Source: a virus | DNA: 22,026 nt | IMG/VR virus record: IMGVR_UViG_3300042890_001057 | Span: 1 to 22,026 of that record | Strand: one strand, 5' to 3' | Shown: piece after piece, positions 20,417 through 22,026 of the stretch | How positions within the stretch are numbered: the first letter of the stretch is position 1 | Layout of the letters: the number at the start of each line of letters is the position of its first letter | Translations under genes and position numbers: made by a program | The notes under the pieces: generated by a model | What the model was told of the DNA's origin: nothing | Databases searched by the model: none | What the model saw: the letters and a program-made list of their open reading frames with translations, nothing else

Positions 20417-20440
20417 CCAGCCGCGGTAGGAAGCGGCTGG
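20417..20440 (-). terminator. Hairpin downstream of the 20451-21086 gene
   Basis: A perfect 8-bp GC-rich stem CCAGCCGC / GCGGCTGG with an 8-base loop lies 11 bases after the stop of the minus-strand gene. No T-run follows, so it may be a rho-assisted or mRNA-stabilising hairpin. A second GCGGCTGG at 20442-20449 could form an alternative pairing with the same left arm. Confidence 0.6.
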
Positions 20441-20450
20441 AGCGGCTGGC

Positions 20451-21086
20451 TCAGGCCGCGATGGATCGTACCGCCCGCTCCTGAGCCGTCTGGAGGAGAG
20501 CTTGCCTGTCAATCTGCGGGACATCAACCCGCTGGCAGTTACGAGCCCAAACCCAGACAACATCCTGATAGACCTCAACAACCTTACCGTTACGTAAGGG
20601 CTTCTTTACCTTAACGTCAGAGGTGGCGATAGCCAGCTTGTATTCGCTGGAAGAGCGATATCCCATACCGTAGGTTGCAACCATCTGGACTACAACCTTC
20701 CCGACAGTGCCTTTGCCGCTTTTGCCGCGTACAACTTCCGCGATACAACCCTTCTCGATTTGCTGTGCAGCAGTTTCAGCCTTTTCCAGCAGATCCTTAA
20801 ACTCCAGGTTGATCTTCCATTGCTTGTATTTCTCGCGGATTTCGTCGGTCGCATCCACCGTGATCTGGACGGGTTTCCAGTCGGGGCCGTTCATATCATA
20901 TACATTGACAAGGACATGCTTAGGAGAGCTGGTAGCCTCATCCCAAACGATTGCCCAGTCGGCCGAACCCCATACGTCCGACATAATCCGATAGTTCTGG
21001 TCATGTGCAACTTTAAGTACAGCACCTTCCCAATTCGACTGGGAGTCGTAAAAACCCTTGTGTTGTTCGGTCCAAGCGATAGCCAT
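20451..21086 (-). CDS. Unknown protein, single-gene unit with possible KOW/SH3-like segment
   Basis: A 211-residue protein. The first half is aromatic-rich (MAIAWTEQHKGFYDSQSNWE, 'GSADWAIVWDEATSSPKHVLVNVYDMNGPDWKPVQITV'). A helix 'FKDLLEKAETAAQQIEKG' follows, then a beta-rich segment 'CIAEVVRGKSGKGTVGKVVV' that resembles a KOW or SH3-like turn, ending in 'VVWVWARNCQRVDVPQID'. I do not recognise the family. The start at 21086 has CGGAGA upstream, the same strong site as gp32. It has its own promoter copy (21112-21144) and a hairpin downstream, so it is transcribed alone. Codons are GC-rich. Confidence 0.75.
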   Translation of the reverse strand: MAIAWTEQHKGFYDSQSNWEGAVLKVAHDQNYRIMSDVWGSADWAIVWDEATSSPKHVLVNVYDMNGPDWKPVQITVDATDEIREKYKQWKINLEFKDLLEKAETAAQQIEKGCIAEVVRGKSGKGTVGKVVVQMVATYGMGYRSSSEYKLAIATSDVKVKKPLRNGKVVEVYQDVVWVWARNCQRVDVPQIDRQALLQTAQERAVRSIAA

Positions 21087-21111
21087 GCGATAGTCTCCGT
21101 TATTGCGATAC

Positions 21112-21144
21112 ACTATAGATGGGGATTTGACTCGAAAACTTCAA
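21112..21144 (-). promoter_or_regulatory. Repeated promoter-like element, copy 2
   Basis: ATCCCCATCTATAGT (21112-21126) with TTGAA (21140-21144) upstream, identical in sequence and spacing to copy 1 at 20271-20303. It precedes the gene at 21086 with a leader of about 20 bases containing CGGAGA. Confidence 0.7.
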
Positions 21145-21159
21145 TGTTTATAAACGCAT

Positions 21160-21188
21160 AACTGGTATGCTTTGGCTGCATACCAGTT
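21160..21188 (-). terminator. Hairpin between the SprT operon and the next promoter
   Basis: A perfect 11-bp inverted repeat AACTGGTATGC / GCATACCAGTT with a 7-base loop, nine bases after the stop of the acidic small protein. No clear T-run follows on the minus strand. Position, just before the promoter copy at 21112-21144, suits a transcription boundary. Confidence 0.7.
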
Positions 21189-21197
21189 TACGTTACG

Positions 21198-21377
21198 TTA
21201 TCTGTGACTGTTTTTGTTACCGTAAAAATCGTCTATCTCGTCGGCTTCGTCCAAGTGTTCAACGAAAGCTTTTGTCCAATTTCGGATCGGGCGTCTCTTT
21301 TGTCCCTTTCTTAGATCCGCATATTCTTCATCATCATAATCTTCATGAGTACCATAGTGATTCTTTTTGTATTTCAT
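21198..21377 (-). CDS. 59-residue charged protein after the SprT-like gene
   Basis: A frame from an ATG at 21377, one base after the stop of the SprT-like gene: MKYKKNHYGTHEDYDDEEYA, then 'RKGQKRRPIRNWTKAFVEHLDEADEIDDFYGNK'. A basic middle between two acidic, Tyr-rich ends, a composition and pattern ('RR..NW..A...h..d....DDFy') common among small T4-like phage proteins. It ends just before an 11-bp hairpin. Function unknown, but the tight linkage suggests a shared message with the metalloprotease. Confidence 0.8.
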   Translation of the reverse strand: MKYKKNHYGTHEDYDDEEYADLRKGQKRRPIRNWTKAFVEHLDEADEIDDFYGNKNSHR

Positions 21378-21378
21378 G

Positions 21379-21780
21379 TTAATAAGCCCTTACGAGGTTC
21401 AATCCTTTTTTGTTAAATTTGCCACGCCATTTAAAGAACGAAGAACCGTGACCCATATCTTCGTTATAGATGTATTGGTAGTGATGCACCATTTCATGTG
21501 CTAACACTTCAACAAAGAACTTTTTGGATTTGTAACGCTTGTTCATGAGCAGTTTTGAGATGCCATGGCCGGACGCACTGGTATCGTAGTCGTACCATGC
21601 GTGAGCGCCTCTACGCCAGCGTATATCGATTTCATCAATTTTAGGAAGGGAACTATTGAATAGTTCGCGGTTGAGGATGTTGAACCACTTCTGGCAATCC
21701 TCAACCGTTGTTTCGTATATAAGATCACACTTTTCGTCCATAACCTTTTGTAGTTTGGTTCTGTGCTTCTTTCTTGCCAT
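21379..21780 (-). CDS. SprT-like zinc metalloprotease
   Basis: A 133-residue protein with the SprT/Spartan-type layout: an N-terminal helix with 'CQKWFNILNRELFNSSLPKI' features, the strand 'IDIRWRRGAHAWYD', then the active-site helix 'EVLAHEMVHHYQ' with H95, E96 and H99 (HExxH) and a downstream third ligand candidate H111 in 'GHGSSFFKWRGKF'. Spartan proteases cut DNA-protein crosslinks; phage forms are common but their target is unproven. No C-terminal zinc ribbon is present, so it is a minimal SprT domain. GAGAGGAAAA precedes the ATG. Confidence 0.88.
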   Translation of the reverse strand: MARKKHRTKLQKVMDEKCDLIYETTVEDCQKWFNILNRELFNSSLPKIDEIDIRWRRGAHAWYDYDTSASGHGISKLLMNKRYKSKKFFVEVLAHEMVHHYQYIYNEDMGHGSSFFKWRGKFNKKGLNLVRAY

Positions 21781-21815
21781 TTTTCCTCTCTAGAAAACAG
21801 CATAGCGAAATATCA

Positions 21816-22026
21816 TCAAGGCACATCGGGTAATAGTCCTGGGAAAGCTTCTTGTGTCAACTTGTATGTAAGACCCTTCACAGGCAATCTCTTCATAAGC
21901 ATTCCTGCAAATACAGCAGCTTCTTTTTCTTCCAAAGTTTCCAGCATTTGAGCCAGAATCACTTTCTTTCTATCAAGAGTTAGATCGGGCGAAGTTTTAG
22001 GATTATTGGCTTCAAACAAATACACT
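21816..22026 (-). CDS. DUF6433-like T4-superfamily protein (partial, C-terminal part)
   Basis: An open frame runs in from the right edge and ends at 21816. The last 70 residues include 'LDRKKVILAQMLETLEEKEAAVFAGML' and the closing 'LPVKGLTYKLTQEAFPGLLPDVP'. The ending 'yKglT.k.v..AFPgll' is a motif I associate with a small protein conserved across T4-like and cyanophage genomes (DUF6433). A GTG at 22025 is probably an internal codon, with the true start beyond the window. Function unknown. Confidence 0.65.
   Translation of the reverse strand, partial: VYLFEANNPKTSPDLTLDRKKVILAQMLETLEEKEAAVFAGMLMKRLPVKGLTYKLTQEAFPGLLPDVP

Noticed and set aside
1-22026. CRISPR arrays, insertion sequences and integrases
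   Set aside because: No regularly spaced repeats, no transposase or integrase motifs and no IS-like terminal repeats were found by eye; the only mobile element is the GIY-YIG gene.

Overview
The window looks like part of the genome of a T4-superfamily myovirus that infects an alphaproteobacterium, most likely of the Rhizobiales. The T4 assignment rests on recognisable relatives of baseplate hub and wedge proteins (gp5, gp27, gp53, gp48, gp26, gp51), the head-completion nuclease gp4, a tail-tube-fold protein, ssDNA-binding gp32, helicase loader gp59 and late-transcription factor gp33. Several intergenic gaps also carry the T4-type late promoter octamer TATAAATA. The host inference rests on two things: a circularly permuted, two-piece tmRNA gene of the alphaproteobacterial type, and a DUF992 periplasmic protein, a family typical of Rhizobiales.

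Layout. Positions 1-3451 (minus strand): baseplate block gp48 > gp53 > gp27-like hub > gp5-like OB domain, which runs off the left edge. Positions 3489-8259 (plus strand): gp4 nuclease, an unidentified conserved protein, a tail-tube-fold protein, gp26, gp51 and a large virion protein with an M23 peptidase. A bidirectional terminator at 8264-8289 separates this from the rest of the window, which is all on the minus strand. Positions 8307-10858: gp33 > nucleotidyltransferase-like > gp59 > gp32, with gp32 behind its own strong sigma70-like promoter. Positions 10859-13593: a tightly overlapping membrane operon with a TolQ/ExbB/MotA-like channel, a TolR/ExbD-like partner, a two-TM protein and an HtrA-like membrane-anchored serine protease. 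Positions 13645-14816: a small conserved protein, the DUF992 protein and the tmRNA. Positions 14825-17292: small membrane protein, PD-(D/E)XK exonuclease, PhoH ATPase, GIY-YIG homing endonuclease and an FmdB-like protein. Positions 17316-18720: a run of small genes behind a late promoter, including two exported proteins, a widespread phage protein and a holin-like membrane protein. Positions 18758-22026: more GC-rich accessory genes with two kinds of promoter, including a winged-helix/Lys-rich protein, a chain of small TAATG-coupled genes and a SprT-like metalloprotease.

The two most notable observations are the phage-borne permuted tmRNA (tag ANDNFAPRMALAA, G3-U acceptor pair, PK1 and T-arm all visible) and the phage-borne TolQ/TolR-like ion-channel pair encoded with an HtrA-like protease. 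Two promoter families recur. One is TTGACA-N17-TATTAT with a palindrome centred at the same place in the spacer. The other is an ATCCCCATCTATAGT box with an upstream TTGAA at fixed distance. They suggest temporal classes beyond the late class. All functional names come from reading protein motifs; no database search was possible.
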